Below are positions 32,639 to 42,605 of a stretch of DNA of 64,000 bases, piece after piece. This DNA is from Nannobrachium achirus (Eukaryota > Chordata > Actinopteri > Myctophiformes > Myctophidae). Each line of letters starts with the position of its first letter. Positions within the stretch are counted from its first letter, which is position 1. The notes beneath the pieces were generated by a model. The model did not search any database and was not told where the DNA came from. It worked only from the letters and a program-made list of their open reading frames with translations. Location: the NCBI GenBank assembly GCA_963921795.1, contig OY997653.1, forward strand, positions 8,523,092 through 8,587,091. The letters are read 5' to 3'. The position numbers were made by a program, and so were the translations under genes.

Positions 32639-33677
32639 TTAGTTAATGGCTGCCAGTTCCCACCTGATGTCCTGTGGGAGTTCAGACTGCTCCAGACCGT
32701 ACTGAATAACTGCCAGCTTACATAATGCCTTCAGACTTGGACTCAAGTCTAAGATAAACAGCTCATCTGATCCAAATCCTCCAAAGAGGATGACACGATC
32801 TCCCATCATGCAGCAGCTGCCATCACTCATCCTTAAAGGGCCGTTCCCCTTGGGCTTCACCTCTTTCCAGGAGAAGGTCTCTGGATTACATTTCCACAGA
32901 TCATGTAAGACATCCTTAGAGTTCTCACCACCAAATATGTACAGCTCTCCATTGTAGGTAAAGGCTGAATGACTCCTGCGTACTCTTGGACGACACTGTG
33001 CAGAAGGGGTTTTCATCCAGCAGTTGGTCTCTGTGTCAAACACTCTGATGGTGTTGTGGTGGCGGTTCCTCCCTGCCTGGTTACCACAGCCCCCAAATAC
33101 AAACATCTTTGTCCCGATGATGGTGGCAGAGTGACATGATGAAGCAGGTGGAGGAGTTTCTCTGGTGTTAATTAAAGACCAGACCATTGTGGTGGTGTCC
33201 AACTTGTACATGTCATTAGTTCTGGTCAGCTTGTTGTATCCTCCATGGATAAACATTACCTTATCCAACACACAGGCTGAGTGGTCGTACCTCCCCTCTG
33301 GAACAGTCCCAGAAACCCTGGGTTTGAACCATGTGTGGGCGTCGACATCAAATGCATAAAGCACGTTGCAGCAACCTGTGTAAGTCAAACCTCCCCACAT
33401 GTAGATGGTATCTTCTACCAGCACAGCAGTGTGGTACGAGCGCCTGCAGGGAACTTCAATGTGACGTTCTTCCTCTCTTCCTCTTCTTTGCCACTGGGGG
33501 CAGCGTCCTCCATCTCAGAGACACTGTGTTGAAGACGTACACATTGATGTGATCCCAAGAGGAACCCCCAAATGAGTACAGCTTGTTCCCGACAGTCACT
33601 GCAGCCTGAAGACCTCCACGATCTGGTGCTCCTCTCAGATTCACCGTCCAGTGCAACATTTGACTCACTAGCAACAC
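32639..33677 (-). pseudogene. KLHDC3-like intronless kelch copy 2, one-base frameshift
   Basis: The start MLLVSQMLHWTVNLRGAP is at 33677; blade 1 (KLYSFGGSS...INVYVFNTVSLRWRTLPPV) is intact to KKRKRGRTSH. Here a single extra A in an AGGAAGAACG run near 33465 (the intact gene has AGGAGAACG) breaks the frame. Reading resumes at 33424 as MLVEDTIYMWGG and continues open through MFIHGG, MFVFGGCGN, YIFGG and ILFGG to the stop at 32639. A small deletion also shortens the loop after FGGSS. It is a tandem relative of copy 1 with the same flanks. A correct transcript would need the frameshift to be a sequencing error. Confidence 0.88.
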
Positions 33678-33744
33678 TCTGAATAAGAACTGATCCTTAG
33701 TGTCTTCTTCTGTAAAAGAATGTGTTTTTATAACGTGCTACACC

Positions 33745-33800
33745 ATTTATATAGGATGCCAGTCTATGAGGTCAGTCATCTATGACGTCATTATTGTGAC
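33745..33800 (-). promoter_or_regulatory. TATA/CRE core promoter of kelch copy 2
   Basis: On the minus strand TATATAAA (33746-33753) is 69 bases upstream of the start codon. A perfect CRE TGACGTCA (33783-33790) lies 30 bases upstream of it, the same geometry as copy 1. A CRE close to TATA is a known arrangement of promoters active in germ cells through CREM; that function is inference. Confidence 0.7.
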
Positions 33801-33997
33801 ATCATGAATAACCATATTTGGGCAAAGTTTCAGCCCTAGCCTCCTAGATAGATGGATGCATTTATTACTTGCTCCAGCAGAGTGTGCAAGTACTGCGTTC
33901 AGTGTTTCTGTCGTGTCCTGTGTCTGTGTTTATGTCATCCAATGGGAAAACCCTTGGAAAAAAACAAACATGTCTTTACGTCGCTTCCTGTTTTTAT

Positions 33998-34110
33998 GTT
34001 TACGCCCGTAGCCAACCAGGGACTGGCATTCTTGGTGATGTCACCATCAACAGCCAATGAGGGACCAGCATTCTCAGTGATGTCACATTCACTAAGTGGG
34101 ACCTGATATA
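33998..34110 (+). promoter_or_regulatory. Divergent promoter-like module 3
   Basis: AGCCAATGAGGGACCAGC, two TGATGTCA boxes and GATATAACTAATAAAG repeat module 1 almost exactly. It is part of the duplicated kelch block, so the divergent layout was copied with the gene. Confidence 0.45.
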
Positions 34111-34210
34111 ACTAATAAAGCATGCTCAGCTGGCGCACAAGTAGGCCATACATGGCCATGAGTCACCGGCGCCTAACTCTGTCTCCACTAGGGGGAGCAC
34201 AAATCCAGGA

Positions 34211-34262
34211 TTTTTTTTTTTTTTTTTTTTTTTTTTTGGCGCCGCGAAGCGGCGCCGCGAAA
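34211..34262. repeat. Poly-T tract and GC hairpin
   Basis: A 27-base T run is followed by GGCGCCGCGAAGCGGCGCC, a compact GC hairpin with a GAAG loop. Confidence 0.85.
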
Positions 34263-34473
34263 AATCGGTTATTTGCGGTTATAAAGTCGTCTAAAATGGG
34301 TCTAAAATGAGTCTAAAATGAGTCGAGCACTGCTCGGACACGCACCGCGGTCCGCGGGGCACCCAACAAGCCAACACACAACACAACACAACAAAACCAC
34401 AAGTCCACAACCATGACCAAAGATCTGCAACCAGCAGCTAACAATATTTACAAGCAAGCAAGCAAGCATCTCA

Positions 34474-34477
<4 letters not shown>

Positions 34478-34509
<32 letters not shown>
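34478..34509. repeat. (CA)n microsatellite
   Basis: Sixteen uninterrupted CA units. Confidence 0.97.
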
Positions 34510-34511
<2 letters not shown>

Positions 34512-35340
34512 GAGGAGAGGAGAGGCTGGCTAACTCCAGTGAACAGTTAGTTAAATAAAGCCATGTCTTACCTTGAGAAAATTACAAGAAAATATCCAAT
34601 TTTATATTGAGGTGCCCAGAAGAAAGTTCCTTGGAGGCACACAACACAACGAGCCATGTCATCCAGCTTCTTTGACAGCGTCAAAAAGTTTAGTTCACGT
34701 ATGGTAAATGTAAAAGCAATCCACATGTCCTATGGATGTCTGTAGTTAAACCCCAGGTAGCATATTCCACTGTGAAACAACTGTTTCATTCTGTTATTTA
34801 GATAAAGCCATGCCATGTTGTTTGTTGTTGTGCAGCGCTCTGTCAGCCGAGGTTCAGACAGTCACTGTGATTGGTTGAGAAACCAGTTGTTACCTTTTCC
34901 ACTGTTTGTAGCAATAACTTGGCTCGTGTCATGTGGTAACTTATTCAAATAGTCCATACTACTTCTGTGTAGATAACGATGATTTATTACTTCCAGGGCC
35001 AGGCAGGAGCATAAACGTCACGTTTTCACTATTAATCCGCTTGTATTAACTTAACTTCTCACTAATATATTCTCCCCAGCAGCATTACACCCGCACATTC
35101 ACTTCCGCGCTGGTCCCAAAACACAGCGTCAACGTCATCCCGTACTGCTCCTAAGCCCGCCCCCTTAAAGGCACAGGCTTGGCATATAACACAGTAGACC
35201 TATACCTCCCGCCCCCCATTCGCTGTGATTGGTTTAGAAGCCATCTTAGCCATACTATGGGTGCTTCAAAGGGTCAAACAAGGCGAATTTCTGACGTTCT
35301 TCTTCTTAATCACATTTTGTGATTATATGATCGTAAATAA
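34510..35340. other. Stretch without recognised features
   Basis: No open frame with a recognisable domain, no splice-bounded exon and no inverted termini could be supported. Confidence 0.4.
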
Positions 35341-35544
35341 ATAAAAGGAGAGAGGGGGAGCCGGGCTCCCCCTACTGGCAAATAAGGGGAGCCATTGCTC
35401 CCCTTGGCTCCATTGAATAGGCGCCAGTGCCATGAGTGCACAAGACGTAAGCTGGCACCTTCCCAAAGTGCAGTCTAGTTACTAACGCAAGCAGAGCGCA
35501 CAAGTACTGCGCTCGGCTTGGTATGTATGTCGGTGTCTCCTCTT

Positions 35545-35805
35545 GTTGAAGATCATAGCCCAATCAGAGACCAGCAATCTGGCAACGTCCAATGAGGGAC
35601 CAGCGTACCTGGTATCTATATATGTTATGTATGTACGTATGTATGTATGTATGTTTGTATGTATGTATGTATGTATGTTTGTTGGGGTCTCCTCTTGTTG
35701 AAGAGCGTAGCCCAATCAGGGACCAGCACCCTTTGTAACGTCATCATTAACAGCCAACGAGGGACCAGCAGGGCACATCTCATGGCACTTCTATTTATCT
35801 ATAGA
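35545..35805 (+). promoter_or_regulatory. Promoter-like modules 4 and 5 around a (TATG)n tract
   Basis: AGCCCAATCAGAGACCAGCA ... CCAATGAGGGACCAGC ... TATCTATATATG and AGCCCAATCAGGGACCAGCA ... TAACGTCATCATTAACAGCC ... TATTTATCT are two diverged modules of the type seen at 29815. A (GTAT)n microsatellite lies between them at 35626-35680. The upstream sequence GCACAAGTACTGCG also parallels the kelch-block flanks. Confidence 0.35.
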
Positions 35806-36304
35806 ACGGTTGGAACAGTCGGATCATGTGAAGCGGACATGTTCAAATCTCCTCATGGCACGCTCTGCACACAAGTTCAGGAGGTGTAGTTCCAAGAGGT
35901 GTAGTTCCAGATTCTATATAACATTCAGGAGGTGTAGTTCCAGATAGAGGGTAGCACGGGTCCAAAAAATGGTAGCCGAGCCGAAATGGAGCAGAGAAAA
36001 TTTGGACAGAGCCGAATGGCCCCGAGAAAAATACAGATTTTCTAGCCCCGGCCCGAAATGGATCCGAGAGTTATTGGATCCGACCCTAAAATGGAACCGG
36101 GGGGAACGGACCCGATCTGGCCAGGTCTTTGGCCCGAACTGTGTCCGATGCTATATAATGCTTATTTTTCTTTTGAGACTAATAGCCTAAACCAGGGTTC
36201 CCCAATAGGCGGCCCGCGAGCCATTTGCGGCCCGCGGGGGGCTACTGTCTGGCCCCCACCAACCCCAGTAATAATGGTATTATAAGAGCAGCAACAACAC
36301 TAGT

Positions 36305-36538
36305 ATATTGTCGTTGTTGGGTGGAAACCTTGTATGTCCAAAACCGTTCGTTTTGTATTTATCATCTAAAAAAATTACTAAACTAGTGAAAACAGCCGAT
36401 CTACAAGCACACAACGCCTCGCATTGCCGAGGCGTTGTGTGCTTGTAGATCTGCTGTTTTCACTAGTTTTGTGCGACAGTCTTGTATGATGAAGCAGGGC
36501 TTTGCTTTACCAAAAAACGTACACATTTGAAACGATAT
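36305..36538. mobile_element. Hairpin-bearing MITE, family A, copy 2
   Basis: The left end ATTGTCGTTGTTGGGTGG, AAACCTTGTATGTCCAAAAC is complete. The right end has lost about 30 bases before CGATAT. The hairpin is at 36385-36464. Confidence 0.8.
36385..36464. repeat. Palindromic cassette, AAGCACACA subtype
   Basis: A nearly perfect 38-bp stem: AGTGAAAACAGCCGATCTAC, AAGCACACAACGCCTCG against CGAGGCGTTGTGTGCTTGTA, GATCTGCTGTTTTCACT. Confidence 0.92.
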
Positions 36539-36899
36539 CTGAACTGTTGCTGGAGTAGCGGAAACGCCACCGTCGCCCCCTGCAATGTTGTGGCCCTCGG
36601 CTTGGTACCCTAGACATAATTCGGCCCTTGGGGAAAACTAATTGGGGAACCCTGGCCTAAACACTAGAGCGCAGCGCACTGTAGCCGCCGCTCCGAGGAC
36701 CGAGAGGTGAGTGCGATTGGGGAGGGTTGCGTGCGCCAGTTCGATTTTCAGCTCAGTCCCAAGCTAAACAATCACAGTGATATCCACAACAAACACCAAC
36801 CTGTCCAGTGAGTGTGTTACTGTCCAGTAAGTGTCCACGACACCACAGCTCGCATCACAAAACTTTCCTCCTCCTGCGCTCTCGGCTGCCCGTCACAAT

Positions 36900-37165
36900 A
36901 ATCACAGACAGGGACGTACAGAGAATGTTAGAGAGGCAGGGGCAGACATTTCTAAAAGGGCCTTTTAGAAATGTAACTGAAGGCTGCATTCTCATGAATG
37001 CAGCCTTCAGTTATGATATGGAAAGGGCCCGGGGACATTTGCATTTATTTGACCATAGAAAAAAAATGCATTCATGGTCTGAAGAGGGCACTTTTTACAG
37101 ACGGATAAAAGGGCAGGGGCTCAAGCCCCCTTTGATGTCTATGTGTGCACGTGGCTGAGTGATCA
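36900..37165. repeat. Dispersed repeat family D, copy 1
   Basis: CAGGGACGTACAGAGAATG ... CATTTGCATTTATTTGACC ... GCAGGGGCTCAAGCCCCCTT ... ATGTGTGCACGTGG also occurs at 47265-47460 and 57150-57560. ATCACAGA flanks it on the left (before CAGGGACG) and right (after GGCTGAGTG), a possible 8-bp duplication. A local inverted repeat AACTGAAGGCTGCATTC/GAATGCAGCCTTCAGTT lies in the centre. Confidence 0.7.
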
Positions 37166-37925
37166 CAGACTGAGATGAGACTCAGCTGGCTTGCGTGCGT
37201 CGGTGCGTTTGTGTTGCAGATACAGATTTTCACCGACTTTATGTCGCCTGTCCCCGCAGATGATGTCCAGAAACATGTTCCATATAGGCTAAATGACGTT
37301 CCAACCTGCATCTTCCAGCCAGGTGGCCTTTGTTTGTGTTTCACCTCGCAAAAAAAGCCCTCCATGATTTTCACTTCAGCAGCAGCAGCGCAACGCTTGA
37401 GAACGGGACTCATTCAATAAACGAGAATAGACGATAATATGGATTTGGGAGCGTAATTACAATGCATGTCTCATTAAAAACAATATATATTTTAAAGTTG
37501 AAGGATATATTATGTTTAAATCTCGGGTCCTCTCGGATCCTTGTGGGTAAATGCATTTTGGACAGCCCGAACGGACCCGAGGCAATTAGACCCTACCCTA
37601 CCCTAACCCGAGGGCCAAGTGAATATTTTAGACCCAAACGGCTCGGGTCTCGGGTTATCGGGTACTGGAAGACCCGTGCTACGCTCTAGTTCCAGATTCT
37701 ATATAACATTCAGGAGGTGTGGTTCCAGACTCTAACATTCAGGAGGTGTAGTTCCAGACTCTATATATCATTCAGGATGTGTAGTTCCAGACTCTATATA
37801 ACATTCAGGAGGTTTAGTTCCAGACTCTATATAACATTCAGGAGGTTTAGTTCCAGACTCTATATAACATTCAGGAGGTGTAATTCCAGACTCTATATAA
37901 CACTCAGGAGGTGTAGTTCCAGAAT

Positions 37926-38805
37926 AGTTGTCTGGCTTGTACACAAACCCTCACTTATTCTTTCTTTTGTAATTAGTATTTTATTAATCTTTTTACACTT
38001 TTATTTTTACAATACAACAGAACAACACAAAATAACAACCAACCGAATAAAAACAGGTCACTACAGTCCACAGCAACACCTCTTCTGTCCTGGCACAAGA
38101 TAGTTTCAGACGGGGGTCTGCAACCAGAATGCATAGCAATTTGGGGGTCCTTGACATGAACATATTTTAGATCCACTGAGATCCATTATATTCATTTCAG
38201 TTCCGATACCAATATTGCATTTATTCATATTAAGGCAGATATTGCTGACGTTGATATGATGACCGATTAATCGGTGCATCCGTATGTTCTACACCAGTAG
38301 AAAGTAGTTTGGTGATATATCACCAGTTTGGTGCTATTTTCGGTAACATTTCGACGCCAGTGGTTTGGCAGCCTCGGATGCAGGCATCTAATTCACCCTT
38401 TGTCAAGTCCCGCCCGTTGTCCCGCCCCTCTTCACACCCATTGGTTGCTGTCTCTTGGTGGGACACTCCATCCACTACCATTGTAAATCAGTTGCTTTGT
38501 ATTGTTATTCTGTGTATTCAATTCTCATTTCAAACTTGGTTTCAGTAAAATGGAGCTGCTCAGTGGCAGTATAGTGACTCAGCATGTTTTTATTTCTCCA
38601 AGAATTATGTTTTAGCAAATTCAACATAAAAAAGGCGGAACCAGTGTGGGACAAGGCAGATGGTTGGTCAGTCAGGGACGAACCAGAAGGCTAACAAAGG
38701 GTGAATTCAAAAGGAAAAGCCTGGAAAATCCCCCCAGTAACTGTGGTTCAGCCAATCACAAGCTGCGGCCGTTAAGGCACGGCCTACGGACACAATATTC
38801 TTAAG
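37926..38805. other. Repeat fragments, no genes
   Basis: A hAT relic with GGGGGTCTGCAACCAGAATG is at 38105-38170. The phrase TTTCGGTAACATTTCGACGC, CAGTGGTTTGG at 38338-38368 duplicates the 3' end of the TBC1D32-like last exon (39940-39968). Confidence 0.45.
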
Positions 38806-39457
38806 CCTCTATCATGGTCCAAGGTGAAGAGCCAGTGTTGATTTTGTCGACTAAAACTATGATGAAAAATGTTTGTCGACTGCGTTTTTTTCACTGACGA
38901 AAACTAAATAAAAACTAATCTTTGATGACTAAAACTAAGATGACTAAAACTATATTGACAATTTCGTCAACAAAATAAAAACTAGACTAAAATGTTCGGG
39001 AGGGACTATCGTGGAGAAGAGAGTCATTTTATGTTTGGTTGCTCTCCGGTGTTACATGCTGAAAATAGCAGATCTACAAGCTCACAACGCGTCGCAGCGC
39101 AACGCGTTGTGAGCTTGTAGATCTACTATTTTCAGCACACAACCAAATGTAAAATCAGTTACTACGATGCCATCAAGGCCTGCCAAAATACATTTCAGTT
39201 GTTGATTTAGTCGCCTAAAATCTAATGATATTTAGTCGACTAAAATTATACTAAAAATAAAACTTTTCAGGTGACTATAAATTATGACTAAAACTAAATG
39301 ACATTTTATTCAAAAGACTAAGACTAAAACTAAATCAAAAATTTCTGTCAAAAACAACACTGGCTATCACCTAAAAATGTATAACAAAGCCTAGGTGATA
39401 GCTAGAAAACAACACTGCGGTGAGGTGATAGCTCTTCGCCTTGGACTATGATAGAGG
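38806..39457. mobile_element. TIR element, CCTCTATCATGGTCCAAGG ends
   Basis: The left CCTCTATCATGGTCCAAGGT, GAAGAGC and the right complement agree at 25 of 27 positions. A second element with ends CAGTGTTGATTTTGTCGAC and CAAAAACAACACTG (38833-39362), full of GACTAAAACTA words, is nested just inside, and it carries a palindromic cassette. No coding capacity. Confidence 0.8.
39059..39135. repeat. Palindromic cassette, AAGCTCACA subtype
   Basis: CTGAAAATAGCAGATCTACA, AGCTCACAACGCGT pairs with ACGCGTTGTGAGCTTGTAGA, TCTACTATTTTCAG around a CGCAGCGCA loop. TTTGGTTG/CAACCAAA extends the pairing outside the cassette. Confidence 0.92.
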
Positions 39458-39709
39458 CATTAGGATGACAAGGGGATAACCACCCTGTTTCATCCTAGGA
39501 AACATTTTAATTGTAATTTTGCGCATATAAAATATATGTAGCCGCTCAGATATCTTATTTTACATCGATATTGTGCATGTGAACTGGTTTGTTTATGTTT
39601 ATATTCATTGGAATGATCAAAAGGGCTATGATTTTGTCAGTCGTTTTCCACCGCGGTTGGCAGCAGCAGCAGTAGCAGAACAGCGGACAGGCGCAGACAG
39701 AGGGGGGAG

Positions 39710-39932
39710 GGGAGGCCCCAGATGATTAACTTAATGTGCAACATTGTTTTCTCACCCAACTGTAAACAAACCAACATAAAGCGTATATAGATAGAGGGTA
39801 TCTTCACATTTCTAAAGTGCCAATTTAAGGACTATTTAATACATCTAAAATGGCAAATTAAACATTGTCCAAATTGTCAAATATATAGAGGCAGAAATTG
39901 TGAAAATAGCCGATCTACATGCTCACAACGCT
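39710..39932. repeat. Truncated repeat ending in a half cassette
   Basis: 220 bases match 42720-42943 closely (GATGATTAACTTAATGTGCA, GAGGCAGAAATTGTGAAAAT) and end in the half hairpin GCCGATCTACATGCTCACAA. The arm variant ACATGCTC is shared with the arm at 40455-40514. The half cassette ends 20 bases from the TBC1D32-like stop codon. Confidence 0.8.
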
Positions 39933-39951
39933 GATATTCTCGGTAACATTT

Positions 39952-40071
39952 CTACGCCAGTGGTTTGGTGATATTCTCCATGTTGGTTAGAACCATATGG
40001 CGGTATCTTCGCTCCAGCGTCTGCATGTATTCCAGGTAGTCACAGACCCGGAACCCCCGGATCGGCTCCTC
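39952..40071 (-). CDS. tbc1d32: TBC1D32-like gene, last coding exon (i)
   Basis: After acceptor CCCCTCTAG the exon reads EEPIRGFRVCDYLEYMQTLE and RRYRHMVLTNMENITKPLA, then TAG. Phase 0 joins it to the previous exon. GFRVCDYLEYM followed by a basic stretch is how I remember the C-terminus of TBC1D32 ending, just after the TBC domain; this was not checked. The exon lies between two separate hairpin arms (39897-39932 and 40455-40514). Confidence 0.75.
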   Translation of the reverse strand, partial: EEPIRGFRVCDYLEYMQTLERRYRHMVLTNMENITKPLA

Positions 40072-40454
40072 CTAGAGGGGAGACATGGAACAACAACACA
40101 GGACGTCCTATGTTAGAATTGGCCATTGGGAGGGGCCTCTGATGTCACTCTGACTCAGCCATAACCTTGTATATAAGGAGTTCCCAATGCAGCTACGCCC
40201 ATATATGGAGTCAATGTGTCGTCATGGCATAAACCACAAACACATTAGTCAGTCAGACTCAGACAGAGGGGTACAACGGGCACTCTGACGATGCCCCCAT
40301 CACTATGACCTCACTCACGCACACGCACGCACACTAGGGCATTCACAAATAATGATTTTTAGTATTCGAATTATTCAACCTCAAAGTATTCGAATAGTCG
40401 AATATTCGACAGGACTGTCCAAACTGTCAAATATTAAGTAAGCAAGAGGCGAAC

Positions 40455-40514
40455 ATTGTGAAACACCTCGCAACGCGAGGCGTTGTGAGCATGTAGATCG
40501 GCTATTTTCACAAT
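40455..40514. repeat. Palindromic cassette, right arm with lost left arm
   Basis: ATTGTGAAACACCTCGCAAC, GCGAGGCGTTGTGAGCATGT, AGATCGGCTATTTTCACAAT: the full right arm and loop remain, while the left arm is reduced to ATTGTGAAA. Confidence 0.8.
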
Positions 40515-40555
40515 ATGTATCTGCGGAACCGAGTCACATTAAATGTAATAGCTAC

Positions 40556-41470
40556 AATTCTCTCATTTGCAAATCCCGCCCCATTCTGCCCTGTTACTAT
40601 GGTGGTACAGATGACCCTGGGCAGATTGTTTTTATAGTGGCAGTGAATGGGGGGAGAGGGTATTTTCATTGCCTCATTATTGCAATGTTTTTATAGTGGC
40701 AGTGAATGGGGGGAGAGGGTATTTTCATTGCCTCATTATTGCAATTTAAAGTACCAAAGGAAAAACATCTAGGTGATATTAATAAAAAGGGAAGACAAAG
40801 GTACAGTAGTTACATTGCAAAACAGGGGGTTTCCCCCGAAAATATATGTTTTAATTTGTTTAATCCCAGTGGGACAGAATCACCATTGCAGATTCTTTTA
40901 TAGTGGAAGTGGATGGGATTTTTTTTTCATAGCCTCATTACAGCTATATAAAGTACCAAAAAAAACACATCTACGTGATATTAATAAAAAGGGAAGAAAA
41001 AAGTACAGTAATTACATAGCAAAACAGTAGTTTTCCCCCAAAAATATATGTTTTAATTAGTTTAATCCTCTGGATCAGATAGAGGACACAAATAGAAAGA
41101 GAAAGCGCAGTGCATCTTGGGTAGGAAGATGACAGACAGATTATAGTTCTACTCACATAATAGGCTGGCTTTCGTAATTCTGCCCATTTAAAATATATGT
41201 ACCCAATCATAACTCTTAGTTACATTGATAAGGTCCATGTGAACTAGTTTGTTGAAGCTTATTCATTATAATGAGCGAAATCGCTATCACCTCGCGCGGC
41301 CGTACTGCACGAACGCCGTGCTCCGCAGAGCGGACCGTTGTTGAAAGCCTGAAGCAACATTCTCCACTGCACAAACTCCACCCCCGATAGCAAAAAGTGA
41401 ATGTTTTTTTCTGGTTGGCCAGTCAGGGAGTCTCAGGGACCAATCAGAAGGCTGACAAACGGTGGATTCC
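40556..41470. repeat. Dispersed 0.9 kb repeat, copy 1
   Basis: From TTTGCAAATCCCGCCCCATT to GGGACCAATCAGAAGGCTGA it matches 51866-52715. Inside, TTTTATAGTGGCAGTGAATG, AAGTACCAAAGGAAAAACAT recurs two to three times, so the unit itself has internal tandem duplications. Parts also match 1456-1600 and 39530-39640. Confidence 0.85.
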
Positions 41471-41953
41471 AAGTGTTTGTCAGGGTGGTCCCCAGTTCAA
41501 ATATGTTTATTTTGGGGGTCACAGCCTAAAAAGGTTTGAGAACCCCTGGTATAGAGCATTAACAAATTCACCCACCAGGGGCACTGACAATTTTTTTTTT
41601 CTTTTTAAGCGCATATTCGACTTCGGTGAACAACGTCGAATAGTGACTTTGATATTCGATTATTCGAATATTCGAATATTTGGTGAATGCACACTAGTAC
41701 TCAACAGGCCTGAAAGTCAAGGCCTGACCCTAACTGGGCCCTAACTGGGCCGGCCTGAGGCCCTACCCAGCCCGACTAGTTAGCATACATTTTAGGCCCT
41801 ACCCTACCCTAAATGTCAGGTTCGGGCAGAATTTGAGAATTCTAATGCACACACACGTACGTACAACCTACACGCGCACGCACGCACACGCACACACACA
41901 CACACGCACACACACACACACACGCACACACACACACAAACAAGGCGTGTCAC

Positions 41954-42142
41954 CTTGAGGTGCAGCTGCAGCTGGCTGCTCTGTGCTCGTTGGAGGATGT
42001 CTGGCTGCAGGTGTTTCATCAGAGACACACACAGGTACACCTGGTAGTCTGTCCCCATCAGCGTCACCACGGCAACGTACTGACACACCTCTGACCAGTC
42101 CACAAAGTTCCACAAGACCTGGTCCAGCCAATGGATGACCAT
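41954..42142 (-). CDS. tbc1d32: TBC1D32-like gene, TBC-domain exon (h)
   Basis: The 189-base exon (phase 0 to 0) has acceptor GCGCGTCCAG and donor AAG/GTGACA. It encodes MVIHWLDQVLWNFVDWSEVC, QYVAVVTLMGTDYQVYLCVS, LMKHLQPDILQ. The sequence LW(N)FVDWSE-C-Y and DYQVYLCVSLMKHL fits the C-terminal part of a TBC (Rab-GAP-like) domain as found in TBC1D32/broad-minded, a cilium-linked protein needed for strong hedgehog signalling in zebrafish. The catalytic arginine/glutamine motifs of active Rab-GAPs are not visible here. A (CA)n tract of about 120 bases touches the acceptor on the plus-strand side, and TG repeats follow the donor. Confidence 0.78.
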
Positions 42143-42146
42143 CTGG

Positions 42147-42273
<127 letters not shown>

Positions 42274-42284
42274 GCAGTGGCGTC

Positions 42285-42360
42285 AGTTCAGCAAAAGCTA
42301 AGGTATGGCAACATGACTGGTGTCAAGACGCCAGTCATGTTGCCATATCTTAGCAGCAGG
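42285..42360. repeat. Inverted repeat with GCCAGTCATGTTGCCATA arms
   Basis: TATGGCAACATGACTGG and CCAGTCATGTTGCCATA are perfect complements separated by about 12 bases. Confidence 0.85.
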
Positions 42361-42369
42361 CACGATAAA

Positions 42370-42600
42370 TTAGTCCCCCCCCATGTCAGGTGAAAAGAAG
42401 CGGCTTGGACTCCTCATGCATAGAAGGAAGCATGAGCTCAGTTCGGGGCTCTCCCCAGGTTGGCAGAGGGAGTGTAGCGCCCAGGATTACATGATTAGAT
42501 CATTGGCACTGCAGGGTGAAAAATGGGTTACAAAATCGTGGGATAAAAATGATGAAAGAAGAAAGCACTGGTAGAAACACTCCAACACTGGAAGCACATC
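42370..42600. repeat. Repeat with an inverted relative at 48590-48715
   Basis: GGCTTGGACTCCTCATGCAT, AGGAAGCATGAG and GGTTGGCAGAGGGAGTGTAG, CGCCCAGGATTACAT occur in reverse complement at 48590-48715, 6 kb away on the other side of exon g. Confidence 0.8.
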
Positions 42601-42605
42601 TGTAC

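Larger units (their letters stand above)
36193..36654. mobile_element. Nested hAT element, TSD GCCTAAAC
   Basis: The termini CAGGGTTCCCCAAT and ATTGGGGAACCCTG are flanked by GCCTAAAC at 36185-36192 and 36655-36662. CGGCCCGCG and GGCCCTCGG phrases inside are typical of a common vertebrate hAT MITE type. It is itself interrupted by a family-A hairpin MITE. Confidence 0.93.
35945..37688. mobile_element. hAT element inserted in minisatellite, TSD GTTCCAGA
   Basis: The termini are TAGAGGGTAGCACGGGTC and GACCCGTGCTACGCTCTA (17 of 18 match). The flanks are GTTCCAGA at 35937-35944 and 37689-37696. The GACCCG-rich ends resemble those of 13645-14548, so the two are related. It hosts a nested hAT element (36193-36654) and a further repeat (36900-37160). 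No transposase is seen. Confidence 0.93.
35878..37925. repeat. 33-bp minisatellite, split by an insertion
   Basis: CATTCAGGAGGTGTAGTTCC, AGACTCTATATAA recurs every 33 bases at 37736, 37769, 37802, 37835, 37868 and 37901 (one 29-base unit at 37707). The unit at 35922 is separated from 37707 by the hAT element; subtracting element and TSD leaves 33 bases. Confidence 0.93.
40335..41690. mobile_element. hAT-like element, TAGGGCATTCAC ends
   Basis: The left TAGGGCATTCAC and right GTGAATGCACACTA are near-inverted, with TATTCGAATA-rich subterminal sequence on both sides (40360-40410; 41600-41680). No exact 8-bp duplication is visible. A copy of the 0.9 kb dispersed repeat fills the interior. It lies in the intron before the last TBC1D32-like exon. 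Confidence 0.65.

Noticed and set aside
38833..39362. 8-bp target duplication for the CAGTGTTG-ended element
   Set aside because: The flanks TGAAGAGC and GCTATCAC do not match; only a GC dinucleotide could be duplicated, so superfamily membership is left open.
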